Shown: positions 24,528-33,319, numbered from the stretch's first letter. The stretch is 35,764 bases of DNA from JANQRV01 sp964533785 (GCA_964533785.1 CAZHNG010000018.1:1-35764), one strand, 5' to 3'. Notes: a model not told the origin generated them from the sequence alone. Numbers and translations are program-made.

Positions 24528-25136
24528 ATGATCGCGATCATTATTTTAGCTGCCGGAGCTTCTTCGAGGATGGGACAACCCAAACAGTTGCTGCAATACG
24601 AAGGCAAAAGCCTGGTGGAACATGCCATTGAAACAGCTAAAAATACGGGTGATTGCCCGGTATTCATTGTACTGGGGGCCAACGCAGAAAAAATCAAATC
24701 TCACATCCATGCTGCGAAAGTGCAGCCAGTAATCAACAATGATTGGCAAAAAGGGATGAGTAGTTCTATTAAAAGTGGAGTTGCCGCCGCCCTTGAAGTT
24801 TACCCCGATTTAGAAGGCATATTAATCATGCTCGTTGACCAACCGCTCATTACCAGTAAGCATTTAAAAGATCTGATCCTTGCTTATCGCTCAGGGGATG
24901 GTCTGTTGGTGGCTTCTTCTTACGCAGGCAAATTAGGCGTTCCGGCTCTCTTTTCCCGGCGTATATTTCCGGAGTTGTTAAAGTTGCAAGGGCAGGCTGG
25001 AGCACGCCATTTGATTCAACAGCAAAAAGATAATCTTATTTCGGTAGAATTCCCGGAGGGGAAATTAGATTTGGATACTCCGGAAGATTGGCGAAATTGG
25101 ATTCGTAAACAACAAAAACACCTACCTGATGTTTAG
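24528..25136 (+). CDS. MocA-like nucleotidyltransferase (NTP_transf_3)
   Basis: 202 residues. The N-terminal signature LAAGASSRMGQPKQLL is the nucleotide-binding loop of the molybdenum-cofactor cytidylyltransferase (MocA) and related enzymes; GMSSSIKSGV, MLVDQPLI (metal-binding D) and GVPALFSRR, GQAGARHL also match. MocA transfers CMP to molybdopterin for xanthine-dehydrogenase-type enzymes. No molybdoenzyme or cofactor gene lies in the window, so another small-molecule substrate is possible. Sits 3 bp after the P1 peptidase gene, clearly the same operon. Confidence 0.85.
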   Translation: MIAIIILAAGASSRMGQPKQLLQYEGKSLVEHAIETAKNTGDCPVFIVLGANAEKIKSHIHAAKVQPVINNDWQKGMSSSIKSGVAAALEVYPDLEGILIMLVDQPLITSKHLKDLILAYRSGDGLLVASSYAGKLGVPALFSRRIFPELLKLQGQAGARHLIQQQKDNLISVEFPEGKLDLDTPEDWRNWIRKQQKHLPDV

Positions 25137-25181
25137 CATAGAAAAGACCCGTCATTTTATTTAAATTTCAAATTTGACTGC

Positions 25182-26270
25182 ATGAAAAAAATAGTATTAC
25201 TGCTTGTTTGCTTACCAATGCTGGCAATAGCCAATCCTGCCAATGAATTTGACTTTGGAGATCCCGAATTAGCTTCCATCAATGCGATTACCTTTGGACC
25301 CGACGGGATTTTATTTATAGGAGATTCCCAAAATGCCAGTATAATAGCCATCGAGACGGAAGACAAGACTTTCCGGGAGGCACCGGAAAAATTCGCCATG
25401 GAAAAGGTAGATGAACAAATTGCTGCCTTGCTGGGAACGACAAAAGACGCGATCACTATTCAAGATATGGCTGTGAATCCTATTTCGAAGAAGGTTTATA
25501 TAGCGGTCCATCTACAAGACGGAACCCCGGCTATTGTAACTACAAAAGGAGAAAAGTTCGCGCTTTTTTCCACCAAAACAGTGGCTTACCAGAAGCTTAG
25601 GCTGACCCAGGCCGTTGCAGCGGATGCTAAGGACCGCCGTGGCCGTTCTTTGCGCAAATGGGCCATTTCGGATATGATCTTTTACAATGACCGAATTATG
25701 GTAAGCGGTCTGTCTAATGAAGAATTCAGCTCTTCATTCCGTAGTATAAAATATCCCTTTGAATATGATGAGGCTCCCACCTCTCTTGAAATATACCACG
25801 CTGCTCATGGTCGCTATGAGACTTACGCCCCGATAAAGACCTTTATGCTTTACAGTTTAAATGCTGAACCGCACATCATTGCCAGTTATACTTGTACACC
25901 ATTGGTCATTTTCCCATTAGATGAAATGAAATCCGGCGAACACACTAAAGGTAAAACAGTAGCAGAATTGGGTAATCGTAATACACCGCTGGATATGATC
26001 AGCTATGTTAAAGATGGAAAGCCCTACCTTTTACTTGCTAATACTACCCGAGCATTAATGAAAATTGATCCGGAGGAAATTTCGGTTTATAAAGATTACT
26101 TGACCCAGCCCGTAAGCGAATCTTCCGCAACGGCAGGCGTAAGTTTTTTAGCTTTGCCATACGTTAATGTTCAACAATTAGCTAAATTTTCTGATGATAA
26201 AGTCCTGCTATTGCAAAGAATGGCGGATGGGGATCTGCATTTGCACATGCCAGATGTGAGGAGGTTGTAA
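25182..26270 (+). CDS. Secreted propeller-like protein, unknown function
   Basis: 362 residues with a signal peptide (KKIVLLLVCLPMLAIA, cleavage near residue 17). Repeated motifs such as ITFGPDGILFIGDS, DMAVNPISKKVYIAVH and KPYLLLANTTRALMKID look like blades of a beta-propeller of the SMP-30/NHL-like kind, but I cannot assign a family. A basic stretch KDRRGRSLRKW near residue 155 is unusual for a secreted protein. Lies 45 bp after the MocA-like gene on the same strand, possibly in the same operon. Confidence 0.7.
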   Translation: MKKIVLLLVCLPMLAIANPANEFDFGDPELASINAITFGPDGILFIGDSQNASIIAIETEDKTFREAPEKFAMEKVDEQIAALLGTTKDAITIQDMAVNPISKKVYIAVHLQDGTPAIVTTKGEKFALFSTKTVAYQKLRLTQAVAADAKDRRGRSLRKWAISDMIFYNDRIMVSGLSNEEFSSSFRSIKYPFEYDEAPTSLEIYHAAHGRYETYAPIKTFMLYSLNAEPHIIASYTCTPLVIFPLDEMKSGEHTKGKTVAELGNRNTPLDMISYVKDGKPYLLLANTTRALMKIDPEEISVYKDYLTQPVSESSATAGVSFLALPYVNVQQLAKFSDDKVLLLQRMADGDLHLHMPDVRRL

Positions 26271-26324
26271 GGTTATGAATCAGGCGTTGTCGACATTAAG
26301 GAAAATCAAATTAGAATTTATCCT

Positions 26325-27425
26325 ATGTATTCACTATTAGGAAATCGCGCTTGTAGTTTATGGGTGGGGACTTTTTGTTGTTTTTGGCAGTTTGTATTGC
26401 TGGGGCAGGGGGAGATCAATTATCAGCTACAAGGCAACGAACGTCTGTTAGTGATTGGAAAGACTAGTAACGGCGATCCACTTTCTTATAAAGAAGTTCA
26501 CATATACGTAGGAGACAGCATCACCGTCAACCGGACATCGATCGTGGGGAATTACTTCCAAAAGCTGGATACACTGGTGTTTGAGCCGTATTTTCCTTTT
26601 CGTTACGGATTGGTCTATTCTGTTTTTATAGAAGACGAATTAAGGTTTCAATTTCGAATCCCCTATCCTGAGGAGATCGTCGCCCCTGAATTGAAAGCTA
26701 TTTTCCCTTCCACCGATACGTTACCTGCTAACTTATTGAAATTTTACTTTCACTTTTCCCAACCCATGAGTGAAGGGTTTGCCTATCGATCTGTCAGGAT
26801 CGTTACCGAAGAGGGAGATACGCTGGTTGATCCTATTGTTCAATTACAACCGGAATTGTGGGATAACAGCCGCCAACGCCTTACCTTATGGTTGGATCCT
26901 GGTCAAATAAAGCGAGGGTTACAATCGAATACGGATAATGGTACTCCGTTGCAACCAGGAAAATTTCACTTCCTTTATGTGGATGCTGCCTGGAAGAGCA
27001 CCTTCGGGTTAAGTTTGCAAAAAACCGTTTCCAAGACCTTTTTCGTGGAACCGGCCGACAGGTTACAGCCCGATATTGCGGAATGGGATATCGTGCCGCC
27101 CAGGTCCAGAACCCGGAGGCCGCTTCTGATCCGTTTTAATGAACCGTTAGATCATGCTTTATTGCAAAATACCATTACCGTTCTGGATGATGAGGATGTG
27201 GAAATCGCAGGGCTTATCCAAGTAAGTAATCGCGAAAAGGAATGGCAGTTCATTCCCAAAGAAACTTGGAAAAGAGGCTATTATAAAATCAGGGTTAATA
27301 CCCGGTTAGAAGATTTGGCGGGTAATAATTTGAATCGTTTGTTCGATACTGATCTCGAGGCGGTCGCAGAACAGGACAGTATGCAGGATGAGGTTTATAA
27401 ATGGTATGATTTTAGGGTATATTGA
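26325..27425 (+). CDS. Secreted protein with bacterial Ig-like domains, unknown function
   Basis: 366 residues, with an N-terminal hydrophobic segment (LWVGTFCCFWQFVLLGQG) that fits a signal peptide. Two segments, around residues 120-225 (APELKAIFPSTDTLPANLLK, FHFSQPMSEG) and 240-345 (IVPPRSRTRRPLLIRFNEPL, YKIRVNTRLEDLAGNNL), have the form of SbsA-type Ig-like domains, where a strand pattern follows an "-RF-EPLD" or "-FSQPM-" core and the end reads YxxxVxxxLxDLAGN. These are usually structural modules of envelope proteins. No enzyme motif was seen. Confidence 0.7.
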   Translation: MYSLLGNRACSLWVGTFCCFWQFVLLGQGEINYQLQGNERLLVIGKTSNGDPLSYKEVHIYVGDSITVNRTSIVGNYFQKLDTLVFEPYFPFRYGLVYSVFIEDELRFQFRIPYPEEIVAPELKAIFPSTDTLPANLLKFYFHFSQPMSEGFAYRSVRIVTEEGDTLVDPIVQLQPELWDNSRQRLTLWLDPGQIKRGLQSNTDNGTPLQPGKFHFLYVDAAWKSTFGLSLQKTVSKTFFVEPADRLQPDIAEWDIVPPRSRTRRPLLIRFNEPLDHALLQNTITVLDDEDVEIAGLIQVSNREKEWQFIPKETWKRGYYKIRVNTRLEDLAGNNLNRLFDTDLEAVAEQDSMQDEVYKWYDFRVY

Positions 27426-27460
27426 GCATTAGGGTTGAGGTTGTCTCACTTACTTGCTTC

Positions 27461-27859
27461 ATGGAAAATCACTGGAAAATGGCAAAAAATGTTTTAGGTA
27501 CTGATTTACAAGTTTGTTGTACTGATCCGATGACGGGTTATTTTAGGAATGGTAAATGCGAGACAGATCCTACGGATCAGGGGCTTCACGTAGTATGTGC
27601 ACGCATGACCAAAGCTTTTTTATTATTTACCAAAGGCATGGGGAATGATTTGAGCACCCCTTTACCTCAGTATAATTTTCCTGGCTTAAAACCAGGCGAT
27701 TGCTGGTGCCTTTGTGCAATAAGATGGAAAGAGGCTGCTGTGGCAGGGGTAGCACCGCCGGTTATTTTAGAAGCAACGCATGAAAAAGCCTTAGAGATCA
27801 TTCCAATGAAAATGCTAGAAAAATACGCATGGAGATCTAACGAAAAGACGGGAGACTGA
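27461..27859 (+). CDS. DUF2237 family protein
   Basis: 132 residues from ATG 27461; ATG 27479 (MAKNVLG) is an equally good start, and both avoid a TTG frame that overlaps the upstream stop. Family marks: NVLGTDLQVCCTDPMTGYFR, GLHVVCARMTKAFL, GNDLSTPLPQYNFPGLKPGD, WCLCAIRW and PPVILEATHEKALEIIP. The domain has several conserved cysteines; its biochemical role is not established. A 12 bp stem-loop overlaps the stop codon (27848-27885). Confidence 0.9.
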   Translation: MENHWKMAKNVLGTDLQVCCTDPMTGYFRNGKCETDPTDQGLHVVCARMTKAFLLFTKGMGNDLSTPLPQYNFPGLKPGDCWCLCAIRWKEAAVAGVAPPVILEATHEKALEIIPMKMLEKYAWRSNEKTGD

Positions 27860-27885
27860 TTCAGGTATATGCGATCAGCTCCCGT
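27848..27885 (+). other. Stem-loop overlapping the DUF2237 stop codon
   Basis: ACGGGAGACTGAT pairs with ATCAGCTCCCGT: a 12 bp stem with one bulged A and a 13-base loop. The TGA stop (27857-27859) is inside the left arm. No T run follows, so it is more likely an mRNA-stabilising or rho-assisting structure than an intrinsic terminator. Confidence 0.55.
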
Positions 27886-27930
27886 CGATTGTTCCGCAAA
27901 AGGTTTTTATAACTTGTGTTTACTTTGGTT

Positions 27931-28494
27931 TTATTCGATCTCTATGTTATGATTTGTTACGGGAATCAGAGCAATAAGTTGCTGTGCTACGTTCAGATAA
28001 CCTTCTTTTGCTGTCTCCATAAGGTCATTCCAACGTGTTACTTTTTCCTGGTTACTGGCCAATGTTTCCTGAAGCAGCTTAATGTTATCCTCGGTTTGGT
28101 TCATAATGTTATTATTGTCAATATCCTGCTTTACGGCATGCAAGATCTTGGATTTGTCTTCCCAGTCGTTAACCATAACGGAAGCCCCGTTGCTGAGCCG
28201 GGAAAATATTCTTCCGTAGCCCCGCAATTCATTGCTCAAGCTATCTAACTTTGTGGCTTGACTCTCCCCCAGATTTTCTCTTATATCAGGGGAAACGTCG
28301 ACCTGAGGACTATTTGCCAGTTCAATAAATGCTTCTTTTTCCGCCTTAATATCCTCTGCAAAATCGTATATCTTCGTGCCTGTAGCTTCCCATTGGGATT
28401 CAATCTCATTGAACATGGCCACGAACTTATTGGCAGGCTGATTTGAACAACCTGTCAAACTCAATCCAATTATAACAATACGTAATAGTTTCAC
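27931..28494 (-). CDS. Small helical lipoprotein, unknown function
   Basis: 187 residues. Lipoprotein signal KLLRIVIIGLSLTGC puts the lipidated cysteine at C16. The mature protein is almost wholly polar and helical with heptad-like stretches (EIESQWEATGTKIYDFAEDI, KLDSLSNEL, NIKLLQETLASNQEKVTRW), suggesting a coiled coil or helical bundle. Conserved function not recognised. Monocistronic, with a candidate promoter at 28514-28521. Confidence 0.78.
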   Translation of the reverse strand: MKLLRIVIIGLSLTGCSNQPANKFVAMFNEIESQWEATGTKIYDFAEDIKAEKEAFIELANSPQVDVSPDIRENLGESQATKLDSLSNELRGYGRIFSRLSNGASVMVNDWEDKSKILHAVKQDIDNNNIMNQTEDNIKLLQETLASNQEKVTRWNDLMETAKEGYLNVAQQLIALIPVTNHNIEIE

Positions 28495-29025
28495 TGTTAG
28501 CGTCTTTTAAATTCAAATATAGGCTATGTCTTTTAAATGATTCGTACTTAGATATTATGTTAATGTTAACTTAAATTAGACATCAGCTATTGTTCTTTTT
28601 ATAATAATCAGAATCACTTATTTGCCTGTTTAAACAATTCGATAAACGAGAATTCTGAAAAGGTTTTTTTCTCTTATTCGATTTTAGAGGCTGTGGTTGG
28701 TGTTGAAAATGAGGTGATTATTGCAAGTCTACCAAATAATTTGAACAATACCCAAACATTCAACGATAATTTTCCAATTTGTATTCATTCTTTTGCTATT
28801 TCTAGTAATACTCATAAAAAATCAGTGTCTAAAGTGAATTTAGCCATCCTTATGCTGCCCATATCCATGCTGGACCCACGCAGCGGCAGAACATTATCAA
28901 ACCCGCGGGCAAAGAATCTGAGGTTCATTCGGAAAAGTCCACAAAATTTCAGATATTAGGAGAAGAAAAAAAAGGCAACAGCATAGTTTGGCACTATATG
29001 CAAAAGTTCATTAGTTCGGATCAAT
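28495..29025. other. Gene-free region (531 bp) with a GC-rich patch
   Basis: The first ~300 bases are AT-rich and hold a candidate lipoprotein promoter. The stretch 28845-28940 is clearly GC-richer, including the palindrome CCCGCGGG, and codes on the minus strand for a possible 38-codon ORF (MNLRFFARGFDNVLPLRGSS at its start). An 88-codon frame on the plus strand covers the same patch. Neither frame has a convincing coding look. Confidence 0.6.
28514..28521 (-). promoter_or_regulatory. Candidate -7 box of the lipoprotein gene
   Basis: On the minus strand this reads TATATTTG, an exact TAnnTTTG match, 19 bases upstream of the lipoprotein start. No -33 TTTG box is obvious, so it is tentative. 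Confidence 0.35.
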
Positions 29026-29763
29026 ATGGCCATCACAACATTAAAAGTCGGGAATAAGAACCGGAATAAATTGGTAAAATATTTAGGGGATTTTGTTTCC
29101 TTATTTTACCCAAATTTATGTTTAGGCTGCAGCAACGCACTGCCGCAAGGGCAGGAAGTTTTGTGTCTCAGTTGTCAATATCAGTTGCCAAAAACGGACT
29201 TTCATTTATTGGGAGACAATACTTTTACCCAACGGTTTTGGGGGCGAGTACCGTTATTTGCAGGTGCAGCGATGTTCTATTTTAATAAAGAAGGTAGCGT
29301 ACAGCATCTCATCCACCAGTTAAAATACCATAATAAACCGTCAATTGGCGTTCAATTGGGCATTTTATACGGAAAGAAACTGAAAAACTCTCCCTTATTT
29401 GATGCTGTGGATTTGATCGTACCCGTTCCGCTGCATCCAAAAAGACGCCACCAGCGAGGATATAATCAAAGCGATGTTTTTGCACAGGGGTTATCCGAAA
29501 GTATGTGCGTTCCGTGGAATGCATCTATTCTCAGGCGTCAAACTTACACTACAACCCAGACGCAAAAAAGCAGAATGGATCGCTTTGCCAATGTTGAACA
29601 TGCTTTTCAATTAAATCAAGCATATCCTGTGGAAGGCAAACATATTTTGTTGGTTGATGATGTCCTTACTACGGGCGCAACGCTCGAAGCCTGCGCCCTT
29701 AAACTTCTGGAGGTGCCAAACGTAAGGATCAGTATGGCTACCATTGCTATCGCCAATGATTAA
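29026..29763 (+). CDS. comF: ComF-family phosphoribosyltransferase-like protein
   Basis: 245 residues. N-terminal zinc-finger-like CLGC and CLSC pairs (about residues 32-60) precede a type I phosphoribosyltransferase domain; the PRPP-binding loop is ILLVDDVLTTGATLEA, with PVPLHPKRRHQRGYNQS upstream as in ComF/GntX. ComF is needed for DNA uptake in competent bacteria and is widespread in others with unclear biochemical role. Converges on murF with a 7 bp gap, so the two transcripts must overlap or stop within the genes. Confidence 0.9.
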   Translation: MAITTLKVGNKNRNKLVKYLGDFVSLFYPNLCLGCSNALPQGQEVLCLSCQYQLPKTDFHLLGDNTFTQRFWGRVPLFAGAAMFYFNKEGSVQHLIHQLKYHNKPSIGVQLGILYGKKLKNSPLFDAVDLIVPVPLHPKRRHQRGYNQSDVFAQGLSESMCVPWNASILRRQTYTTTQTQKSRMDRFANVEHAFQLNQAYPVEGKHILLVDDVLTTGATLEACALKLLEVPNVRISMATIAIAND

Positions 29764-29770
29764 AAAATGA

Positions 29771-31060
29771 TCACGATTCCAGGATTTTTTCCAGTTCAAT
29801 CCGCCGCGAGCCTTTGATCAGGATGACCGTATCTTCAAAGCGTTGTTTATCCCACCACGGTTTTAATGCTTTCACATCTTCATAGTATGGTAGATTATGG
29901 TCTTGGGCTGTCTGTTTAAATTCTTGGCCAACCAGTACGATTTGGTCAATGCCTAGAGATAGAGCCAGTGCGGTAATCTTTTCGTGTTCCTGTTCGCTAT
30001 CTGGCCCTAATTCCAGCATGCTTCCCAAAATGGCGATTTTAGTAGGATGGGTTCTATTGGCAAGGTGGATAAGTGCCATTCTTACACTCGTCGGGTTGGC
30101 ATTATAAGCATCCAGTATAATTTCTGTGTGGCCCTTCCGGATTACCTGAGAACGGTTATTTTGGGGGCGATAAGCTTCGATGGCTTGTTTAATTTTATCG
30201 GCGGGTACTTCAAAATACTGCCCTACGGCAATGGCGGTGGCAATATTATTGAAATTGTGAACGCCAAAAAGCTGGCTGTCAATTAGAATAGGTCCTGCCT
30301 GCGAGTCTGTAAAAGAAGCGCTGACGTAAGGATCGGATTGAATGAGTTTGATTTGGCAATCGGCAATCCCTTGACCATAAGTAATCCTTTTGGGTACTCG
30401 TTCTGCCATTTCGGGCAAGTGTTTTTCGTCAATATTGACGAAAGCAGTGCCCCCGTGTGCGGCAAGAAAGTCATAAAGTTCTCCTTTACCTTTTTTTACG
30501 CCTTCGATGCCTCCGAACCCCTCCAGGTGAGCTTTGCCAATGTTGGTGATCAGGCCGTAGTCCGGTTCGGCGATTTCAGCTAAAAAAGCGATTTCTTTCT
30601 GGTGGTTAGCTCCCATTTCAATGACGGCTATTTGGGTATCCGGTTCTACCGCCAGCAAGGTCAGGGGGACGCCAATATGGTTGTTGAGGTTACCGGCAGT
30701 GGAATGACATTTGAAATGGGTTGACAATACACCACTCACCAGTTCTTTGGTTGTGGTTTTACCATTACTACCGGTAATACCAATAAATGGAATTTCAAAT
30801 TGACGGCGGTGATGATTGGCTAGTTGCTGTAATGTTTCCAGAGCGTTAGGCACCAGGATCATCCGTTCTCCGGATAGGAGTTGGGGATCGTCCACTATTG
30901 CGTAAGCGGCACCTTTGTCCAATGCTTCCCCGGCAAAACGATTGCCATCAAAACGCTCGCCTTTCAGTGCAAAAAAAAGATTTCCCGGTTGAACTTTGCG
31001 GGTATCCGTTGTTACTCCCTTACTTTCTAAAAAGAGTTTATACAATTGGCTAATCCTCAT
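29771..31060 (-). CDS. murF: UDP-MurNAc-tripeptide--D-Ala-D-Ala ligase
   Basis: 429 residues, of normal length. Cytoplasmic ATP-dependent enzyme adding D-Ala-D-Ala to UDP-MurNAc-tripeptide, the last cytoplasmic step of the peptidoglycan precursor. Marks: the N-terminal substrate domain (VTTDTRKVQPGNLFFALKGE), the ATP loop GITGSNGKTTTKELV (about 94-108), TAGNLNNHIGVPLTLL, EMGANHQKEI, and the C-terminal domain with LDAYNANPTSV and GSMLELG. Other mur genes are not in the window, so it sits apart from a dcw cluster. Confidence 0.95.
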   Translation of the reverse strand: MRISQLYKLFLESKGVTTDTRKVQPGNLFFALKGERFDGNRFAGEALDKGAAYAIVDDPQLLSGERMILVPNALETLQQLANHHRRQFEIPFIGITGSNGKTTTKELVSGVLSTHFKCHSTAGNLNNHIGVPLTLLAVEPDTQIAVIEMGANHQKEIAFLAEIAEPDYGLITNIGKAHLEGFGGIEGVKKGKGELYDFLAAHGGTAFVNIDEKHLPEMAERVPKRITYGQGIADCQIKLIQSDPYVSASFTDSQAGPILIDSQLFGVHNFNNIATAIAVGQYFEVPADKIKQAIEAYRPQNNRSQVIRKGHTEIILDAYNANPTSVRMALIHLANRTHPTKIAILGSMLELGPDSEQEHEKITALALSLGIDQIVLVGQEFKQTAQDHNLPYYEDVKALKPWWDKQRFEDTVILIKGSRRIELEKILES

Positions 31061-31575
31061 CCTATTTGGAATAATTGATTCTAAATAAACAACACAATCC
31101 GGAAGGATTTGTCTCGCTGAACGGGTATTATTTTTTGATAACTTTTTGGAAAGTCAATGAAATTAGTGCGTGCTGCTGAATTTATGTTCTTTTCCAGGTA
31201 TTAAGCTAATGCTCGTCAGCATAACCTTGATCCTTGTGGATACTTTTTTGTTGGAAAGATTGTCTGAGCGGTCAATATTATCGAAAAGTATGGTTTTGAA
31301 ATTTCTGAAAAAACATGTTTTGTAGAAAGTGTTGATTTTCATGGCTTAAAGTATTGTACGAAAAACAACTTTATAAAAAATCGGTAATTTTGTTGAACCT
31401 TTCCTTAAACAAAATATTATATTCACAATTGTCGTACTGATTTTTACATTCGTCGATAGTTGTTCTGGATATATCGAATAAAATCGAATATTTGTAATGG
31501 AAATTAAAACCCGAAAGAAATAATATTCTGAACGACGCTTCGATTATTTTCAATTAAAAATGAAGGTAATCTATT
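31061..31575. other. Gene-free AT-rich region (515 bp) between murF and blh
   Basis: Both flanking genes read away from it, so their promoters must be here. It contains a perfect 12 bp palindrome AAAACATGTTTT (31310-31321) and TAATTTTG at 31385-31392, which fits TAnnTTTG on the plus strand but is 183 bases from blh and lacks a -33 box. I see no coding frame with a coding look. Confidence 0.6.
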
Positions 31576-32532
31576 ATGCTAAACGCCCATACGTTTGTGG
31601 AGAAAGTAAGTTTTAAAAGTTTGAGTGTCAGAGATGTGGCAATTTTTTCCACGTTGCTGATGGTACTGATAAGTTTCTTGCTGCCTGCATCAGCGTTAAA
31701 TGCATGGGTACAATATTTCGTTCTGATCTTAGTATTAGCAGGTATTTTACACGGTGCTTCTGATTATTTTATTTTCAGGGAATTGGGTACTGATCACCCT
31801 GATTTGAGGTCGAAAATATTCTTTTACCTGACGTATTGTTTAGCGATAGCGGGGTTTGCAACCATATGGTATTTCGTACCCCAGATAGCTCTCGCTCTTT
31901 TCTTGATTGTTTCGATCATGCATTTCGGCCAATCCAATTGGCATTCCTATAATTTCAGTAGCCGGGGACAGAAAATGATCACCTATTTATTGTGGGGAAG
32001 TTTTGTAACGCTGACGCCTTTGTTAATCCATTTGGAAGAGTCATTATCCATAATAAATGAGATTGCAGTAGTAAACGTCCCTGCTTTATTTGACTATCAG
32101 GTAGTTGCATTACAAGTGTTGATGGCATTTAACATAGGATGGTTAGGATATTTGTTCTTCAGCGGAGTGTTGACCTTTAGAGATACAGGGATTGAGCTTG
32201 GTAGTATTTTATTATTAGCTATGTTGTATTTCTCAACTCCATTATTATTAGGCTTTGCCGTTTATTTTGCTTTTTGGCATTCTTTACGCGCTACGGCTGA
32301 TCAAATTACCCTCCTGAGGGCTAAAGTCCGTGGTTTTGATATAAAGAAATATTCCCTGAGTTTAATTTTACTTTCGTTGGTTGCCTTCGCGGGCTTAGGT
32401 GTGTTTTATTATCTGGCTGAATATGTACTGGATTTTTACTTTGGGTGGGGTATGTTGTTTTTGTTTATTTCAATTATAACGGTGCCGCATTCATTGTTTA
32501 TCGATAAGGTTTATAGTATAAAATTGTCATAA
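31576..32532 (+). CDS. blh: Brp/Blh-family beta-carotene 15,15'-dioxygenase
   Basis: 318 residues, an integral membrane protein with about eight helices. Brp/Blh enzymes split beta-carotene centrally into two retinal molecules. The conserved histidines that hold iron are present: H59 in LHGASDYF, H116 and H123 in MHFGQSNWHS, H235 in FWHSLRATADQ, and H305 in VPHSLF. The rhodopsin gene follows after 28 bp on the same strand, so the two are probably co-expressed, giving opsin and chromophore together. Upstream carotenoid genes (crtEBIY) are not in the window. Confidence 0.93.
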   Translation: MLNAHTFVEKVSFKSLSVRDVAIFSTLLMVLISFLLPASALNAWVQYFVLILVLAGILHGASDYFIFRELGTDHPDLRSKIFFYLTYCLAIAGFATIWYFVPQIALALFLIVSIMHFGQSNWHSYNFSSRGQKMITYLLWGSFVTLTPLLIHLEESLSIINEIAVVNVPALFDYQVVALQVLMAFNIGWLGYLFFSGVLTFRDTGIELGSILLLAMLYFSTPLLLGFAVYFAFWHSLRATADQITLLRAKVRGFDIKKYSLSLILLSLVAFAGLGVFYYLAEYVLDFYFGWGMLFLFISIITVPHSLFIDKVYSIKLS

Positions 32533-32560
32533 CAAATTATTTTTTAAAAAATCATTAAAT

Positions 32561-33319
32561 ATGGAACATTTATTAGATATGGGCATGGTAATGCTTGCCA
32601 ATCTAAAAAGTGGTGATTACGTAGGTTTCACCTTCTTCATCGGATCAATGGCCATGATGGCAGCATCCGTTTTCTTCTTCGTACAGATTTTCCTGGTTGA
32701 TGGAAAATGGAGAACTTCTATGTTGGTCTCTGGTTTGATCACCTTCATCGCTGCAGTACACTATTTTTACATGCGCGATTTCTGGGCGGAAAATCAAGCT
32801 TCACCGACAGAGTTTCGTTACATTGACTGGATACTCACCGTACCTTTGATGTGCGTTGAATTCTATCTTATCCTAAAGGCGTTTGGTGCTACTACCAGCC
32901 TATTGTGGAAAATGATCGGATATTCTTTATTGATGTTGGTCGCTGGTTATCTGGGAGAAACAGTATTCAGAGGATCTTCACCATTATGGGGTTTCATCTC
33001 AACAATCGGTTACGCGGGTATCTTGTACGAAGTATGGTTAGGTTCTGCTAAGAAATTGGCAGGAAACTCTGATGACCCTGTTCTGCAAAGTGCATTCAGG
33101 TCTTTGGGCTGGTTCGTACTTGCCGGTTGGGCCATTTACCCGATTGGATATATGACTATTCCTGAAAGCGGATGGTTAGCCGGATTACTTGATCCTTCCA
33201 GCATGGACATCATTTACAACATTGGTGATGCAGTTAACAAGATTGGATTTGGTTTAGTGATCTTTAATTTAGCAGCGATCAGCACAGCAAAAAACAAAGA
33301 AGCAGTAGTAGCTGCTTAA
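32561..33319 (+). CDS. Proton-pumping rhodopsin (proteorhodopsin, green-type, possible carotenoid antenna site)
   Basis: 252 residues, seven helices. Retinal lysine K227 lies in GDAVNKIGF. Helix C reads RYIDWILTVPLMCVEFY: D89, T93, E100 are the DTE motif of outward proton pumps (proteorhodopsin D97, T101, E108), not the NDQ of sodium pumps. H67 (AAVHYFYMR) is the proton-acceptor partner. The spectral tuning position (105 in proteorhodopsin) is M97, as in green-absorbing Bacteroidota forms. In helix E, LWGFIST places G144 at the site of xanthorhodopsin G156, the opening that exposes retinal to a carotenoid; proteorhodopsin has a bulky residue there. Promoter is probably shared with blh; terminator follows at 33349-33388. 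Confidence 0.95.
   Translation: MEHLLDMGMVMLANLKSGDYVGFTFFIGSMAMMAASVFFFVQIFLVDGKWRTSMLVSGLITFIAAVHYFYMRDFWAENQASPTEFRYIDWILTVPLMCVEFYLILKAFGATTSLLWKMIGYSLLMLVAGYLGETVFRGSSPLWGFISTIGYAGILYEVWLGSAKKLAGNSDDPVLQSAFRSLGWFVLAGWAIYPIGYMTIPESGWLAGLLDPSSMDIIYNIGDAVNKIGFGLVIFNLAAISTAKNKEAVVAA

Noticed and set aside
28693..28959. Plus-strand ORF of 88 codons
   Set aside because: Low-complexity Asn/Ser-rich start in AT-rich DNA, no recognisable domain; kept only as part of the intergenic note.
31371..31553. Minus-strand ORF of 60 codons upstream of blh
   Set aside because: AT-rich composition, rich in Ile/Asn/Phe as random AT DNA gives, and no motif.
32561..33319. Sodium-pumping rhodopsin
   Set aside because: Helix C has D-T-E, not the N-D-Q motif of sodium pumps.
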